Positions 1 through 8,678 of a DNA stretch of 64,000 nucleotides are shown here, one piece after another. Position 1 is the stretch's first letter. Each line of letters starts with the position of its first letter. A program made the position numbers and the translations under genes. The stretch covers positions 124,001-188,000 of the forward strand of contig NZ_BOMI01000037.1 in NCBI RefSeq assembly GCF_016862115.1, given 5' to 3'. The notes below the pieces were generated by a model. It was not told the origin of the DNA. It searched no databases and worked only from the letters and a program-made list of their open reading frames with translations. The DNA is from Paractinoplanes deccanensis (GTDB lineage: Bacteria; Actinomycetota; Actinomycetes; Mycobacteriales; Micromonosporaceae).

Positions 1-1
1 G

Positions 2-53
2 CCACCTGCCCTGGTGGATGACGGTGTGGAGGACTGGTGGACCGGAACCGACT
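2..53 (+). CDS. C-terminal end of an upstream conjugation gene (partial)
   Basis: An open frame enters from the left edge and ends at a TGA at 51-53. The visible end is acidic and tryptophan-rich (VDDGVEDWWTGTD). It overlaps the GTG start of the replication-relaxation gene at 37, as coupled genes in this window do. In actinobacterial conjugative elements the gene before a replication-relaxation protein is often a VirD4/TraD-like coupling ATPase, but only 17 codons are visible, so the identity is a guess. Confidence 0.35.
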
Positions 54-936
54 GATAAGAGATATCCCTCCTACTAGCGCCACCGGCACGGCCTCCTCGC
101 GAGGCCGACTCACCGCCTCCGTCGTAGCCGGCGAACTCACGAGAATCACACCCCGAGACCGTCACCTGCTCGACCTGCTCGATCAGCACAAGACCTTCAC
201 CACCGAGCAGCTCGTCGACCTCGCCTTCGGCTCCATTGGACGAGCCCGCAACCGGCTCAACACCCTGCACGCACGAGACATCCTCGACCGGTTCCGGCAC
301 TACCAGCGCCCCGGCTCGCAATCATGGAGGTGGACCCTCGGCCCGGTCGGCGCGGCCATCATCGCCGCCGCCAACGGAGCCACGCTGCCGCGTCCGGCCG
401 CCGTACGCGACGTCACGGCCCGACTCGCCATGTCGCCGACACTGGCCCACCTGCTGACCATCAACGGGTTCTTCGTCGCGCTGATCGGGCACGCCCGCAC
501 CCACGACGGCGCGCGCCTGATCCGGTGGTGGAACGAGGCCCGGTGCCGGGAAACCGTCGGTGCGGTCGTGCGTCCGGACGGTCACGGCGTGTGGCACACG
601 GGCGGGCGGGCGGTGCCGTTTTGGGTGGAGGCTGACCTCGGCACGGAAACGCTGTCGCGGGTCGCGGGCAAGCTTGCCGGATACGCCGCGTTACCGCCGT
701 CACGGGCGCATCCGGTGCTGTTCTGGCTGCCCACCGGCGCGCGTGAGCTGAATTTCCACGCGCACCTCACCCGGTTAGGGGTGCCCGACGGGCTAACCGT
801 GGCGACCGCCGCTGCCGACGACGCGGCCGGGCCTGGTGGCCCGGCGGGGCCGGTGTGGCGGGTCACCGGGCGCGGCGGGCGGGTGAGCCTGGCCGATCTC
901 ACCCCGGCCGGGGGCGGTGCCCGGTGGGACGCCTAG
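37..936 (+). CDS. replication-relaxation family protein
   Basis: This 299-residue protein resembles the replication-relaxation family (Replic_Relax) of actinobacterial conjugative plasmids and integrative elements. A winged-helix-like segment at about residues 38-85 (ITPRDRHLLDLLDQHKTFTT, then a GRARNRLNTL stretch) is followed by the conserved LGPVGAAIIA and LAHLLTINGFFVAL segments at about residues 101-150. Family members are thought to help relax or nick plasmid DNA during replication or transfer; the biochemistry is not well established. The start is GTG at 37 with GGAGG at 28-32. The gene overlaps both the upstream frame and the downstream hydrolase, which points to a conjugation operon entering from the left. 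Confidence 0.75.
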   Translation: MDRNRLIRDIPPTSATGTASSRGRLTASVVAGELTRITPRDRHLLDLLDQHKTFTTEQLVDLAFGSIGRARNRLNTLHARDILDRFRHYQRPGSQSWRWTLGPVGAAIIAAANGATLPRPAAVRDVTARLAMSPTLAHLLTINGFFVALIGHARTHDGARLIRWWNEARCRETVGAVVRPDGHGVWHTGGRAVPFWVEADLGTETLSRVAGKLAGYAALPPSRAHPVLFWLPTGARELNFHAHLTRLGVPDGLTVATAAADDAAGPGGPAGPVWRVTGRGGRVSLADLTPAGGGARWDA

Positions 937-1985
937 CGGCCGGTGTCGCGGTCGCGTTCCTGGCAGTCGTAGTAATCGTCGCCGCTGGAGCCGCCGGGGT
1001 GGTTGGGGCCGTGTTTGGTGGGGGCGGCGGGTACGGGGCCGGGTGTGCCGCGACGGTGACCACGCCGGGCGCGAGCACGGCCGGGTTGACCGCCGAACAG
1101 GCCGATAACGCCTCGGTGATCGTCGCCGTGGGTGAGCGGATGCGGGTACCGGCGCGCGGTTGGGTGATCGCCGTCGCTACGGCGTTGCAAGAGTCGAACC
1201 TGGTCAACCTAGGCGACTTGGGCGTGGCCAACGATCACGACTCGTTGGGCCTATTCCAGCAACGCCCTAGTCAGGGGTGGGGCACCCCGGCACAGATCAT
1301 GTCACCGGACTACGCCGCCGGGAACTTCTACGAACACCTTCTAGCAGTGCCGGGGTGGGAATCGATGCCGCTCACGGTGGCCGCACAGCGGGTGCAACGA
1401 TCGGCGTACCCAGACGCCTACGCCAAACACGAGACGCGCGCCTCGGTGATCGTGGTGGCATTCACCGGCGGGACGCTGCCCGCGTGCGACGGCGCGGCAC
1501 TGAGCCCGGCCGGATGGACACAGCCCGTAGCCGGTGACGAGGCCGGTTCCGGGTTCCGCACCGCCGACCGGCCCGGTCATGACGGGGTGGATCTCATCGT
1601 CGGCCGGGGAACCGTGATCCGGGCCGCCTCGTCCGGGATTGTGGTCCGGGTGCGGTGCAACGTCGCCGGGCACTCGTGGGACGCCCCGTTTCACGCCGCC
1701 ATGCCGTGCGACAACGACGGATACCCGGGCCTTGGTGGGTGTGGGTGGTACGTGGACGTCCGGCACGCTGGCGACGTCGTGTCGCGGTATTGCCACATGG
1801 TGCGCCAACCGATCGTGAAGGTTGGCGAGTCCGTGACCGCCGGTCAACCGATCGGCTATGTAGGCACCTCCGGCAACTCGTCGGGACCTCATTTGCACTA
1901 CGAGATCCACATCGGCTATCCGGCCACCGAAAGCAACGCCATCAACCCCGTTCCTTTCATGATCAGCAAAGGCGTTTACCTTTAG
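924..1985 (+). CDS. membrane-anchored M23 peptidase, conjugation cell-wall hydrolase
   Basis: About 353 residues from GTG 924, which overlaps the previous gene by 13 bases; a longer in-frame start at 855 would lie deep inside that gene. A hydrophobic N-terminal segment (about residues 5-35) anchors or exports the protein. The middle (about 60-170) has a lysozyme/NlpC-like helical fold with ALQESNL and DSLGLFQQRPSQGWG, as in the peptidoglycan hydrolases of actinobacterial type IV transfer systems. The C-terminal part is an M23 endopeptidase domain with GHDGVDL and the zinc-site motif GPHLHYE. It probably opens the cell wall locally during conjugation (VirB1-like role). Nothing indicates damage. 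Confidence 0.85.
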   Translation: MGRLAAGVAVAFLAVVVIVAAGAAGVVGAVFGGGGGYGAGCAATVTTPGASTAGLTAEQADNASVIVAVGERMRVPARGWVIAVATALQESNLVNLGDLGVANDHDSLGLFQQRPSQGWGTPAQIMSPDYAAGNFYEHLLAVPGWESMPLTVAAQRVQRSAYPDAYAKHETRASVIVVAFTGGTLPACDGAALSPAGWTQPVAGDEAGSGFRTADRPGHDGVDLIVGRGTVIRAASSGIVVRVRCNVAGHSWDAPFHAAMPCDNDGYPGLGGCGWYVDVRHAGDVVSRYCHMVRQPIVKVGESVTAGQPIGYVGTSGNSSGPHLHYEIHIGYPATESNAINPVPFMISKGVYL

Positions 1986-2025
1986 CTGGAGAAGTGATTC
2001 TTCGCACATTAATGGGCTTGACTTA

Positions 2026-2184
2026 GTGGCCGTTTCGAGCGACAGGCTCACAGTCATGGTCAACGCCCACAGCGGCCACCCGCAACCCGCGCGCCCGGCC
2101 GTTGACCGGGTGCAGCAGGATGACTGGCCGATTTTTGACCACCCGCCCACGGCGCGCTACGTGCGCCGACACGGGCCGCCCTGA
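2026..2184 (+). CDS. possible small ORF in the gap after the hydrolase
   Basis: The stretch 1986-2444 has no long gene. One short frame from GTG 2026 (or ATG 2056) to TGA 2184 codes 52 or 42 residues ending in DDWPIFDHPPTARYVRRHG, which looks protein-like. No good ribosome binding site precedes either start, so this is only a possibility. The rest of the gap contains a TTGACA hexamer at 2328-2333 without a convincing -10 partner and the inverted repeat listed separately. Confidence 0.22.
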   Translation: MAVSSDRLTVMVNAHSGHPQPARPAVDRVQQDDWPIFDHPPTARYVRRHGPP

Positions 2185-2396
2185 CCGCATATACCGGTGC
2201 ACCACGAAAATCGACCAGCGGCCACGGCGGGCCGGTTAAACGCGTTACCTGTCACGCGTCGCCGTCGCACGACCGAGCCAAATTGCGTTGCCGGTTGCCA
2301 TGCCGGAAAGAGTCTTGAAAATGCGGGTTGACATTTACCCGGCGCAGAGCGTTCATGGACGTGGGCAGCAAAAACACCCACCAAAAGCGCACCGCA

Positions 2397-2414
2397 AATA
2401 GCGGTAACGCTATT
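2397..2414. promoter_or_regulatory. inverted repeat in the leader of the accessory operon
   Basis: AATAGCG and CGCTATT form a perfect 7-base inverted repeat around GTAA. It ends 15 bases before the ribosome binding site (GGAGG, 2430-2434) of the winged-helix gene at 2445. It could be an operator or a leader hairpin. The encoded winged-helix protein would be a natural candidate to bind it, but that is inference. Confidence 0.4.
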
Positions 2415-2444
2415 CCCATCCCTATTTCCGGAGGTTTCTGCGTC

Positions 2445-3644
2445 ATGGCTACTACCGCCGCCCCGTCCGCCGTCGAGTCCGTCACCGCCGCCCTGACCGC
2501 CAACCCGGGCGGCATGATCACCCGAGACCTCGCCGACGCCACCGGTCTTACCGTCACCGTGGTCTCGAAAGCGCTGTCCACGATGGAGACCACCGGGGAC
2601 GCCCGCCGCGAAGCCGACCCGAAGGGCCGCAAGTCCGCTGACACCTGGTACCCCGCCGCCCCGGCCGACGACACCGCCCCGGCCACCAACACCCAGGCCG
2701 ACGAGTCCACCGACGCCACCCCGGCCGACGACACCAGCCCAGCGGCTGACGCCCCGGCGACCGATGGCCCGACTCCGGTCGACGAGGCCACGGAAACCGG
2801 CGTTTACGCCGACCCTGCCGACGTCGTTCCGGCTCCGGCCGACCCGGTGACACTGCCGGAGGCCCCGGTGTCCGGTGCGCCGGTGGCCCCGGCTCAGCCC
2901 CACCTGTGGGTGCTGATGATGGCCGGTGTGCTGGGCGGTCACCCGGAGGGCGTCACCGCCGATGACGCAATCGACGAGAGCGGCCTGTCGGTCGTCAAGG
3001 GCGAGGCCGTCCTCGCCGCTATGGAGGTCGCCGGTGCCGCCCACCGCCTGCCGATCACCAACGACGGCACCGAGCTGTGGGTTGCCGGCGACAACACGAA
3101 GCTCGCAACGGTGGACCCGGCGAACGCGCCCGCCGTCATCGCGTGCCCGACGTGCGGGCACGAGCGCAAGATCCGCCGCGTATCGGCGCTGCGGCGCACG
3201 CCCACCGGCGGACCGGCCCGCGTCACCGCCGAGGTCAACACCGACGGGTCGGCGAAACTGGCGAAGGGTGAGCTGGTGCGCATTGTGGAGGCGTTCCACC
3301 GCGACCTCGGCCCCGGCCACGAGCTGTCCCCGAGCACGATCGGAAAGGCGATCAACCGGAGCCCCGGCGCGATCGTGAACGCCCAGCGCAAGCTCAGCGC
3401 ACGCGGCGTGCTGATCATGACCCGCCCGGCACCGGAGACGTACGCCATGGCGGACAACGCCCCGGCCCCGGCCGACGATGTCCGCGCCCTCATGGCCCCG
3501 CCCGCGACCGACCCGGCGACCGGCTCCAACAACGCCGACGACCCCGACGACACCGAGACGTGCGACACGGCCGGTAGCGACGACACCGACGACACGGCCG
3601 GTAGCGACGACACGACCGGCACGGACACCGCTGACGCGGCCTGA
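2445..3644 (+). CDS. multi-winged-helix protein with a zinc knuckle and acidic low-complexity linkers
   Basis: ATG 2445 has GGAGG ten bases upstream and is preferred over in-frame ATGs further upstream; this gives 399 residues. Residues about 8-65 look like a winged helix (ITRDLADATGLTVTVVSKAL). A long Ala/Pro/Asp/Thr linker follows to about residue 148. A second helical unit, a CPTCGHERK zinc-knuckle motif at about residues 227-235 and a third DNA-binding-like unit (LSPSTIGKAINRSPGAIVN) come next. The tail is a repetitive Asp/Thr/Gly/Ser tract. It is probably an element-encoded DNA-binding protein; the exact family is not recognised. It is the first gene of the forward accessory run. Confidence 0.65.
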   Translation: MATTAAPSAVESVTAALTANPGGMITRDLADATGLTVTVVSKALSTMETTGDARREADPKGRKSADTWYPAAPADDTAPATNTQADESTDATPADDTSPAADAPATDGPTPVDEATETGVYADPADVVPAPADPVTLPEAPVSGAPVAPAQPHLWVLMMAGVLGGHPEGVTADDAIDESGLSVVKGEAVLAAMEVAGAAHRLPITNDGTELWVAGDNTKLATVDPANAPAVIACPTCGHERKIRRVSALRRTPTGGPARVTAEVNTDGSAKLAKGELVRIVEAFHRDLGPGHELSPSTIGKAINRSPGAIVNAQRKLSARGVLIMTRPAPETYAMADNAPAPADDVRALMAPPATDPATGSNNADDPDDTETCDTAGSDDTDDTAGSDDTTGTDTADAA

Positions 3645-3720
3645 CAGGGACCTTCACCGGGGCCGGGCATCACGCCCGGCCCCGGCGCGCGTACACCCCG
3701 ACCCACGGAAAGGCGCACTG

Positions 3721-4176
3721 ATGACGACCCCACCGACCCACCCCGCGCACGACCCGGCCGAGCCCGGCTCGCTGCGGTGCCCCGAGTGCGGCGAACCGGC
3801 CCGCGCGGTCGCCCCGTCGGACTGGTCCATGCCCGCCGCCATGCCGCGCCCTGCCGCGTCACACCACGACGGCACCCCGCTATGCCCGGTCCCTGGACCG
3901 CATGGCTCACAACCGGCTGACCCGATCACCCACCCGGCTGCCCCGCCGACAGACGGCCTCGTGCACCTCGTCGCGGGCGGAAACATGGTCGCCGTGTTCA
4001 GCCACGCCGACACCGCCGCGATGCAACGGGCCGTCATGGAAGCCGCCGGACTCGACACCGTCACCGCACGCATCACATCGGAACAATGGGACACGGCCCG
4101 CCCACTGATCCTCACCGATAACCCGGACCTCGTCATCACCGACGTCCGGCGCGGCACCGACGGCGGCCCGGCATGA
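3721..4176 (+). CDS. hypothetical protein with N-terminal zinc-ribbon-like CxxC
   Basis: 151 residues from ATG 3721, preceded by GGAAAGG. A CPECGEPAR motif near residues 20-28 suggests a zinc knuckle. The middle is proline-rich. The C-terminal half (VHLVAGGNMVAVFSHADTA onward) looks like a compact alpha/beta domain. The TGA overlaps the next ATG (ATGA at 4173-4176), so the two are probably translated together. No known family is recognised. Codon use is high-GC like its neighbours. Confidence 0.6.
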   Translation: MTTPPTHPAHDPAEPGSLRCPECGEPARAVAPSDWSMPAAMPRPAASHHDGTPLCPVPGPHGSQPADPITHPAAPPTDGLVHLVAGGNMVAVFSHADTAAMQRAVMEAAGLDTVTARITSEQWDTARPLILTDNPDLVITDVRRGTDGGPA

Positions 4177-4727
4177 CCGGCCCCGGCCCGATCCCGCCGG
4201 GCGTGCCCGCGTCGTTGGCCGCGCGGCCCTACGACACTCGGCGCGGCCTACCGATCCCGCCGGTCAACATGCACCCCGGCCCGGACGGCGGTACCGGCCC
4301 GCGTGTGGACTTCACCACGATCAACACCGTGACCTCGACCGAGCTCGCCGCCGCGCGCCGGTGCTCGCTGTGTGGCGACTTCATGGGCTATTGGGTGGCG
4401 TTTCTCGGCACGCCTCGCACGGCGGAGCTGCTGCGGTTCACCGACCCGCAGGGGCACCCCGACTGTATGCGTGCGGCACTGATGCTGTGCCCGCATATCG
4501 CGATTGCCCGGCACCGTCGCGCCCGTGCCGACCGGCCCGGCGCGGGCGTCATCCCGGCCGGATCTCACGGTGACAAACCCGCCGGGTGGACCCTAGGGAT
4601 CACCCGGCGATACCGGATGGTGCCCGCCGACGGGTTCATCGTGTACCTACCGGCCCCGTTCCACACCGTGCACACCTATCTGTACAGCCCGGACGGGCGT
4701 CTATCCGACCGGGCAGACATCCCGTAG
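4173..4727 (+). CDS. hypothetical protein with CSLCGDF and HPDC motifs
   Basis: 184 residues, coupled to the preceding gene by an ATGA overlap. It has CSLCGDF at about residues 64-70, then HPDC about 30 residues later and a further Cys and His (LCPHIAIARH), which together could bind zinc. The rest is rich in Pro, Gly and Arg. No family is recognised. The end, with FIVYLPAPFHTVHTYLYSPD, looks like beta strands. It is probably an accessory protein of the element. Confidence 0.6.
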   Translation: MTGPGPIPPGVPASLAARPYDTRRGLPIPPVNMHPGPDGGTGPRVDFTTINTVTSTELAAARRCSLCGDFMGYWVAFLGTPRTAELLRFTDPQGHPDCMRAALMLCPHIAIARHRRARADRPGAGVIPAGSHGDKPAGWTLGITRRYRMVPADGFIVYLPAPFHTVHTYLYSPDGRLSDRADIP

Positions 4728-4782
4728 TGGCCGCACGGTGCGGCAGCGTCAGATTCGCTGGAGAAACCTCGATCGACTCCAG

Positions 4783-4842
4783 CCGACGGCCTTGAACCGC
4801 TCTTCCAGGTAGGAAACATTGACATTGACGGCAGGCCGTCGG
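4783..4842. repeat. 10-base inverted repeat upstream of the DUF932 gene
   Basis: CCGACGGCCT at 4783-4792 is repeated inverted as AGGCCGTCGG at 4833-4842, separated by 40 bases that include TTGACA at 4819-4824. The repeat lies in the 178-base gap between the two hypothetical genes and the DUF932 gene. It could be a leader structure, an operator pair or a terminator for the upstream pair. No run of T follows. Confidence 0.35.
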
Positions 4843-4905
4843 GGCGCAACCCACTGGCGGCGTGCCACAGCCCCATCCCATCAGCACGGAAAGGAAACAC
4901 AAGAC

Positions 4906-5892
4906 GTGGCACACGAACTTGAAACTCTGGCCAACGGGCAGACCGCCTTCGCCTCCGCCCGTCTGTCGGCCTGGCATCGACTCGGCCAGATCACCGAGGG
5001 CTGCATGACCGCCGAAGAGGCGATGACCGAGGCGTGGCTCGGAGGCTGGAATGTTCGCAAGATCGCACTGTCCGGCACGGAGGTTACCGAGAACGGAATC
5101 ACGCGGATCGACTCGCCGGACAAGTGGATGACCGTGCGGACGAACCCGCAGACCAGGACCACCGAGTACCTCGGGATTGTCGGCGACGACTACACCTGCG
5201 TGCAGAACGAGGAAGTTGCCGAGGTACTCAACCTCCTGGTCGACCAGTCCGGCGCCCACTTTGAGACGGGCGGCTCGATGCGAGGCGGACGAAGTGTCTT
5301 CGTCACCATGAAACTGCCCGAGGCGATGAAGGTCGCTGGGATCGACGACATCGACCTCTATCTGGCCGCGACCACAAGCCACGACGGCACCGCCTCGCTG
5401 CGCGTGGACGCCACCCCGGTCCGCATCGTGTGCGCGAACACGCAGCGCATGGCCTATAAGCGGTCGAAGGGCTCGTACACCTTCCGGCACACCTCCAACG
5501 TCAAGACCAAGATCTCCGAGGCGCGTGAGGCCATCGATCTGGTGTGGCGGCACATCGGGGCGTTCGAGGCTGAGGCCGAGAAGATGATCAACGACACGCT
5601 CACCATGGGCGAGTTCGAGAAGATTGTCGCCCAAGTCTGGCCGCTGGCCGATGACGCCTCGGATGTTACGAAGAACAACTCGAAGCAGCGGATGAGCACG
5701 CTGCGATACCTCATCCGGGACGCGGACACGCAGAAGGCGATCAAGGGCACCCGCTGGGCCGGATACCAGGCCATCACCGAGTGGATCGATCACTTGGCTC
5801 CGGCTCCGAGCGCCGAGATTCGCGCGACCCGCGCGTTGACCAGTGCGGGCACGGACATCAAGGCCCGCGCGTTCGAGCTGCTCACAGTCTGA
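4906..5892 (+). CDS. DUF932 phage/plasmid-like protein
   Basis: 328 residues from GTG 4906, with GGAAAGG in the leader; a longer frame upstream lacks a binding site. It matches the DUF932 (TIGR03299-type) phage/plasmid protein layout: an N-terminal WHRLG segment, WLGGWNVRK, a central GRSVFVTMKLPEAM block, LAATTSHDGTASLR, the conserved VRIVCANTQRMA, and a C-terminal helical part (YQAITEWIDHLAP). The family is common on actinobacterial plasmids, phages and integrative elements. Its function is unproven, but it is often suspected to assist replication or recombination. Family assignment is firm; function is open. Confidence 0.85.
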   Translation: MAHELETLANGQTAFASARLSAWHRLGQITEGCMTAEEAMTEAWLGGWNVRKIALSGTEVTENGITRIDSPDKWMTVRTNPQTRTTEYLGIVGDDYTCVQNEEVAEVLNLLVDQSGAHFETGGSMRGGRSVFVTMKLPEAMKVAGIDDIDLYLAATTSHDGTASLRVDATPVRIVCANTQRMAYKRSKGSYTFRHTSNVKTKISEAREAIDLVWRHIGAFEAEAEKMINDTLTMGEFEKIVAQVWPLADDASDVTKNNSKQRMSTLRYLIRDADTQKAIKGTRWAGYQAITEWIDHLAPAPSAEIRATRALTSAGTDIKARAFELLTV

Positions 5893-6128
5893 TGAGCCGC
5901 CGTAGGTACCGGGGCCGACACCACACGGCCCCGGTCCCGGCGGGCGTCACGGACGCTGTCCGGCGCGCCTCCCCGGACGCGACACCGACCCGGCCGCCGA
6001 CCTCCGCCAGCGCGCCTCCCACGCGGCACCGGCCCGCCTCGGCGATACCGCCCCGGCGCACCGCCGCCCCGATGCCGGTGCCTTCAGCCCTGACTCTAAC
6101 GATCTCGCCTTCGAGGGAGAGCCGCACC

Positions 6129-6653
6129 ATGACCAGCCGAGACGACATTCTCGCCGTGGTTAACAGCCTGTGCATGACATGGGCCGCCGCGCAGGTCGCG
6201 CACGAGCGGTCCCGTACCGCTACCAACCCTGAAACCCAGGCGGACCAGCACGCCCGCGCACAGCACGCCCACGAATTGACGCAGCAGCACTACGACGCCC
6301 TCCTGGCACTGCTCACCGCCAGCGTGCCGGACGACGTGAGCGCGGAGGCGTTCCTTCCAGTGCAGCCGCTGCCCACCGGCGAGGTGGCCATCCACGCCCG
6401 CGACGACCGAGCAAACTCCGTACGGCTCAAACTCACCGGGGTGCAAGCCCTGACGGTGGGAGCACACCTAACCGCGTACGCCGCCATCAGCCTCGACCGA
6501 TCTGGCTTGAAGGTCGCCGAGGCGCTACCGCCGCTTCCAGCCGATCCGGCGGCTTCGGTGCATCCCGCCCCGTCCCCGCCCGGAGGCACTGGACCGGCCC
6601 CGGTGGTGCCGGGCACGCCGCCGCCCGCCGTGCCGCGCCCGACGATCCGCTGA
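6129..6653 (+). CDS. hypothetical element protein, related to the next gene
   Basis: 174 residues from ATG 6129, chosen because GAGGGAGAG lies just upstream. The same frame is open back to ATG 5892, which overlaps the DUF932 stop (TGATG). A 253-residue version with an Arg/Pro/Thr-rich N-terminus is therefore possible. The N-terminus is helical (ILAVVNSLCMTWAAAQVAHE). The C-terminal block VRLKLTGVQALTVGAHLTAY resembles VRVRYTPAQAVAAGAALIAC in the neighbouring protein, so the two are probably paralogues. The tail is proline-rich. No known family is recognised. Confidence 0.6.
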   Translation: MTSRDDILAVVNSLCMTWAAAQVAHERSRTATNPETQADQHARAQHAHELTQQHYDALLALLTASVPDDVSAEAFLPVQPLPTGEVAIHARDDRANSVRLKLTGVQALTVGAHLTAYAAISLDRSGLKVAEALPPLPADPAASVHPAPSPPGGTGPAPVVPGTPPPAVPRPTIR

Positions 6654-6721
6654 CACGCGATTGGCGCGGCTGGGCCTTAACACCGGCCACGGTCGCGCCA
6701 GCACCTCCAGGGAGAAAGCTC

Positions 6722-7381
6722 ATGCCTTTGATTGCCATAACCGACATCGCCTTCACCGCGCTCTCGCGCCGCGCCAAGGACGAGGGACTCGACCCGGCCG
6801 ACTTAGTCGACGCCCTCTTACGCCCTCTCATCGATGAGGACGCTGACGTCTCCGTTGTGGCGCCGGCCGCCGTTGAAGTCGAGAACACCGCGAGCAGGGG
6901 CGTCGGATCGGAGCACCTCGGTGCCAAGCTGTCCATGCTCGTCGAGCAGTACGCCGCTGCTTACAGCCGCGCCGAGCAGGCGGCAGCCATCGCCCAGCGA
7001 ATCGGCAGGCAGGAACGCGAGCGCGCCGAGGCGGACGCTGCTCTTGCCGGGCAGGACGCGATGGTGAGCAACGCCAAACTCATGACCGCGATAGACGCGC
7101 TGGCGACCGGCACCGTGAGAGCGGTCCCCGACACTCGACTCCCGGTCTGCACCTGGCAGCGAGGCGTGGTCGAGGTCCGTGCCGTCAGTAGCGACAACAG
7201 CCGCTCGGTGCGCGTGCGCTACACCCCCGCGCAGGCCGTCGCCGCCGGTGCCGCGCTCATCGCTTGCGCCGCCGTCTCCAACAGCAACTCGGTCACCCAG
7301 CTCCCCCCGATCCTGCCTCCGTTCCCGGAGCGAGTGGAGACCGGCGACTTCGCCGCGGCCGGCACGAGGAGGTCTCGATGA
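6722..7381 (+). CDS. hypothetical element protein with coiled-coil middle
   Basis: 219 residues from ATG 6722, with GGGAGAA upstream. Residues about 1-60 form a helical domain (LSRRAKDEGLDPADLVDALL). Residues about 75-130 are an Ala/Glu/Arg-rich probable coiled coil. The C-terminal block with VEVRAVSSDNSRSVRVRYTP is the part shared with the preceding protein. The stop overlaps the next start (ATGA). Function is unknown; the repeat architecture along this run suggests lineage-specific duplication. Confidence 0.6.
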   Translation: MPLIAITDIAFTALSRRAKDEGLDPADLVDALLRPLIDEDADVSVVAPAAVEVENTASRGVGSEHLGAKLSMLVEQYAAAYSRAEQAAAIAQRIGRQERERAEADAALAGQDAMVSNAKLMTAIDALATGTVRAVPDTRLPVCTWQRGVVEVRAVSSDNSRSVRVRYTPAQAVAAGAALIACAAVSNSNSVTQLPPILPPFPERVETGDFAAAGTRRSR

Positions 7382-7695
7382 GCGAACCGTCCGAGACGCT
7401 CGACGGGGTGCGCTACTTCGACGCCTCCATCGCGGTCACGCTGCTCAACGGCATCCAACCCCTAGATCCCATGATCGCCGCCGTCCTTCGCGGCCTGAAC
7501 CTGCGTATATACCCCGGTCGTCCAGCTGACGGTGACCGCAGCGACTACGTGGTGCTCGACCTGAACGGCGTCTCCATCGGAGTGCAGCGCCGTGCCAAGG
7601 CCCTTTACCTGCACGCCGATACCACCGAGACGAGCGACAAGGCCGTCGCGTTCGAGGTCAACGGTGGCGGCGAGAACGACTACCCCTTGATCTGA
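7378..7695 (+). CDS. small hypothetical protein, 105 residues
   Basis: ATG 7378 overlaps the preceding stop and has a strong GAGGAGG at 7366-7372. The protein is mixed alpha/beta (AVTLLNGIQPLDPMIAAVLR, then LRIYPGRPADGDRSDYVVLD). The GDRSDYVVLDLNG stretch is faintly like the GDRYRVEYRDG unit in the next protein. It has no signal peptide or membrane helix. Tight coupling on both sides suggests that its product works with its neighbours. Confidence 0.6.
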   Translation: MSEPSETLDGVRYFDASIAVTLLNGIQPLDPMIAAVLRGLNLRIYPGRPADGDRSDYVVLDLNGVSIGVQRRAKALYLHADTTETSDKAVAFEVNGGGENDYPLI

Positions 7696-7710
7696 ACGAG
7701 GAGAACTCCC

Positions 7711-8565
7711 ATGGATCTCAACCTTATCGACAACACCATCGTCGAGCCGCTGCCGCGCCTGCACGACGTGGTCACCAGCCAGGGCCTCGAACCCTTCGAG
7801 CAGCGGCCCGGCGTCGTCATCGATATCTACCGTCAGCCGGATCACCCGGCCGGGGACCGGTACCGCGTCGAGTACCGAGACGGCAGCACCGAGTGGTACT
7901 GGGCCTCCGAGCTGACCGTCTTAGCGGACGCTTTCAGCCCTGCGGACGTCATCGCCGACCTCGGCTCAGCCCGCATCCAACTCTTCGAGGCGCTCACCAA
8001 GGCCGGGCAAAACGACGTGCTCACCGCCAGGCTCAGCGTACTGTTCGACAAGCTGATCGCGACGGCACGGACGTACCTCGGCGCAGACCTCGGCCACGGG
8101 CCGGACCACATCTCGAACTCGAGGCTCGACGATCAGGACGAGCCCGAGCGCCACCCCGCTGAAGGACGACCGGGCGTGACTGTTCGCCCCTCGACTCAAC
8201 CGCCGCCGCAATCGCGTGAGGTAGCGACCACGGCCGACGGCCTCGCCCCTTACTACGAGAAGCGCGGCGTCGTCATCGATGTCTACCTGGCGCCCGAGCT
8301 ACCCGACGGTGACCGGTACCGGATCGAGTTCCGGTACGGAGCCACCCTCCTCAACTACAACAGCACGCCAATCACCGAGCCACTGCCAGTAGACAGTCAA
8401 CTCGCTGCATACGGACTCGCCGCCGCGCGCACACTGCTCGACTTCGCCTGCGCCAGCTGCCGGCCTGAAGACGTCCTCCAGATGAAGGTCAGTGCCGTCC
8501 TCGATCACCTGACGTACGTCGCCGCGACTCACCTTCCTCTCAATCTGAACAGGGAAGAGAGGTAG
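7711..8565 (+). CDS. hypothetical protein with an internally duplicated domain
   Basis: 284 residues from ATG 7711 with GAGGAG upstream. Two copies of one unit are visible. Residues about 30-65 read FEQRPGVVIDIYRQP then GDRYRVEYRDG. Residues about 184-215 read YEKRGVVIDVYLAP then GDRYRIEFRYG. Each copy is followed by a helical stretch (IQLFEALTKAGQNDVL; AARTLLDFACASCRPEDVL). The copies are diverged, so the duplication is old. No known family is recognised. Confidence 0.65.
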   Translation: MDLNLIDNTIVEPLPRLHDVVTSQGLEPFEQRPGVVIDIYRQPDHPAGDRYRVEYRDGSTEWYWASELTVLADAFSPADVIADLGSARIQLFEALTKAGQNDVLTARLSVLFDKLIATARTYLGADLGHGPDHISNSRLDDQDEPERHPAEGRPGVTVRPSTQPPPQSREVATTADGLAPYYEKRGVVIDVYLAPELPDGDRYRIEFRYGATLLNYNSTPITEPLPVDSQLAAYGLAAARTLLDFACASCRPEDVLQMKVSAVLDHLTYVAATHLPLNLNREER

Positions 8566-8567
8566 CT

Positions 8568-8678
8568 GTGACCCCCACCTGTACAGATGGTCGATCCATC
8601 GCGAGCCTGCCGCTGGCGCTAATGGCGTCGCTGGCCTGGGACGTTGCGGGCAACGAGCAGGAAGGAGTCGACCGATGA
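8568..8678 (+). CDS. possible 36-residue coupled peptide
   Basis: A short frame begins at GTG 8568, three bases after the preceding stop, with GAGAGG just upstream inside that gene. It ends at a TGA that overlaps the next ATG (ATGA 8675-8678). The product contains a hydrophobic stretch (IASLPLALMASLAW). Its placement, binding site and overlap suggest translation, perhaps only to couple the neighbours. Confidence 0.45.
   Translation: MTPTCTDGRSIASLPLALMASLAWDVAGNEQEGVDR

Noticed and set aside
2157-3320. 387-codon minus frame opposite the winged-helix gene
   Set aside because: Rich in Gly, Arg and Val with no domains; the plus frame has a binding site, zinc motif and HTH-like units.
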